Source: Candidatus Nanohaloarchaea archaeon (GTDB lineage Archaea; EX4484-52; GLR71). From it: a stretch of 5,803 bases of DNA. Positions 5,177 through 5,803 of this stretch are shown here, one piece after another. Below the pieces are notes generated by a model that made no database searches, was not told where the DNA came from, and saw nothing but the letters and a program-made list of their open reading frames with translations. The stretch lies in contig DAOVVY010000057.1 of NCBI GenBank assembly GCA_030636885.1, positions 1 through 5,803 on the forward strand. The letters are read 5' to 3'. Position 1 is the first letter of the stretch. Every line of letters starts with the position of its first letter. The position numbers and the translations under genes are program-made.

Positions 5177-5803
5177 ATTAATTTTTTGATAATAATAAGC
5201 AATTCTTTATATTCTGCATCAGTCTTGAATCCGGTCGGTTCGTGATGTGTCTTTTCTGCCTTGTAACCTTGCCGTTTTAGTTCTTCAAAGAGCTTTTCTC
5301 TTCTCGGTATCTCAAGGTGGTTTTTCTTGCAGATCTGGTGCAGGTCATAGAAAGGTTGGGTTATTTGTGACTCTTTTTCTAAGGTTTCCAGGAATACTGA
5401 TAGTTTTTTGTCGTCAAAATCGTTCTTATCTATCATCTTGTTTATGAACAGGGGCGAATTTATAGGGCCTGTCCATAATGGTCCGGCTGTTGCCATGTCT
5501 TTTTTGCAGATTGCGCAGGTTGTGGTGTCTTTATCTTTTGATAGTATCCGGTTGCCGCAGTTCTTGCAGTAGTGCGCATAACCTATGGTCTCGGCTGATT
5601 TTCCTGCCCGTCCTGTGCTTGATGTGGATAGGCCCATAATCCTGAAATAATGTATTTTGGAGTATGAGATTACTGGTACGAATGATTTGTTGTGTCTTGA
5701 GAATGCGCGCACAATTTCAGCGATAAGTATTCTTAGTCCGATTTCGTGCTTTATGTCTTCTCTTAATGGAACTGAACCGTATCGTCTTACGCAAGTTTTT
5801 GGA
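5158..5803 (-). CDS. trm1: Trm1, tRNA (guanine-26-N2) dimethyltransferase, C-terminal part (5' end beyond window)
   Basis: Trm1 uses S-adenosylmethionine to make N2,N2-dimethylguanosine at position 26 of tRNA. The 214 residues in the window (residue 1 read at 5802) correspond to the end of the methyltransferase domain and the C-terminal domain. The SAM-binding N-terminus, roughly 165 residues judged from a usual archaeal length near 380, lies to the right. Landmarks are CVRRYGSVPLREDIKHEIGL (4-23), SYSKIHYFRI (46-55), a four-cysteine site CKNC and CAIC (79-82 and 96-99) that probably binds zinc, AGPLWTGP (106-113), PFYDLHQICKK (150-160), PRREKLFEELKRQGY (166-180) and THHEPTGFKTDA (185-196). 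All are typical of the family. A GTG at 5712 could be taken for a start, but the frame runs on upstream with clear Trm1 sequence. The TGA stop at 5158-5160 lies inside the convergent neighbour, a 19-base overlap. There is no sign of a frameshift. Confidence 0.94.
   Translation of the reverse strand, partial: PKTCVRRYGSVPLREDIKHEIGLRILIAEIVRAFSRHNKSFVPVISYSKIHYFRIMGLSTSSTGRAGKSAETIGYAHYCKNCGNRILSKDKDTTTCAICKKDMATAGPLWTGPINSPLFINKMIDKNDFDDKKLSVFLETLEKESQITQPFYDLHQICKKNHLEIPRREKLFEELKRQGYKAEKTHHEPTGFKTDAEYKELLIIIKKLIQFSTT

Noticed and set aside
5247..5447. Plus-strand open frame of 66 codons near the right edge
   Set aside because: It is antisense to the conserved C-terminal part of trm1 and has no supporting start signal.
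5710..5712. GTG at 5712 as the start of a separate short zinc-finger protein
   Set aside because: The frame continues upstream to the window edge with a clear Trm1 motif (CVRRYGSVPLR and onward), so this codon is internal.
1..5803. tRNA or rRNA genes, CRISPR arrays, insertion sequences, toxin-antitoxin pair
   Set aside because: I saw no cloverleaf-like sequence, spaced direct-repeat array, transposase motif or terminal inverted repeats. The tandem pair are homologues of each other, not an unlike toxin and antitoxin.

Overview
The window most likely comes from an archaeon. The right edge carries the C-terminal half of an archaeal-type Trm1 tRNA (guanine-26) dimethyltransferase. The intergenic regions hold TATA-box-like elements rather than bacterial -35/-10 pairs, and the ribosome-binding sites are of the GTGAT type. 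The DNA is AT-rich: hand counts give about 39% GC for one gene and about 28% for its neighbour. I cannot place it further; a lineage name would be a guess.

Layout. Positions 1-766 (minus strand) hold purQ, running off the left edge. Positions 788-3778 (minus strand) hold a 996-residue purL of the fused PurS-PurL (PurSL) kind, 21 bases upstream of purQ. Together they should make FGAM synthase, step 4 of de novo IMP synthesis: PurQ releases ammonia from glutamine and PurSL uses it with ATP and FGAR. Positions 3779-3880 are a divergent intergenic region. Positions 3881-4516 and 4586-5176 (plus strand) hold two tandem paralogues of a family I do not recognise. Positions 5158-5803 (minus strand) hold the 3' part of trm1, which converges on and overlaps the second paralogue by 19 bases. 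No gene-free stretch exceeds 102 bases.

The main item of interest is the tandem pair. The two proteins are strongly diverged, sharing only short blocks such as PILDxxSRGMYxxxKD. Yet a 74-base segment covering the TATA-like box, leader, ribosome-binding site and first seven codons is 71/74 identical without gaps, and identity collapses sharply on both sides. This looks like a conserved expression cassette placed in front of diversifying bodies. The second copy is about 11 percentage points lower in GC and has a run of ten A early in its coding region.

Other points: PurQ reads H-N-P-E where the family normally has P-H-P-E, so the catalytic-triad histidine position appears to be asparagine. purSL appears to start at a GTG codon with no visible ribosome-binding site, behind two TATA-like octamers ten bases apart.
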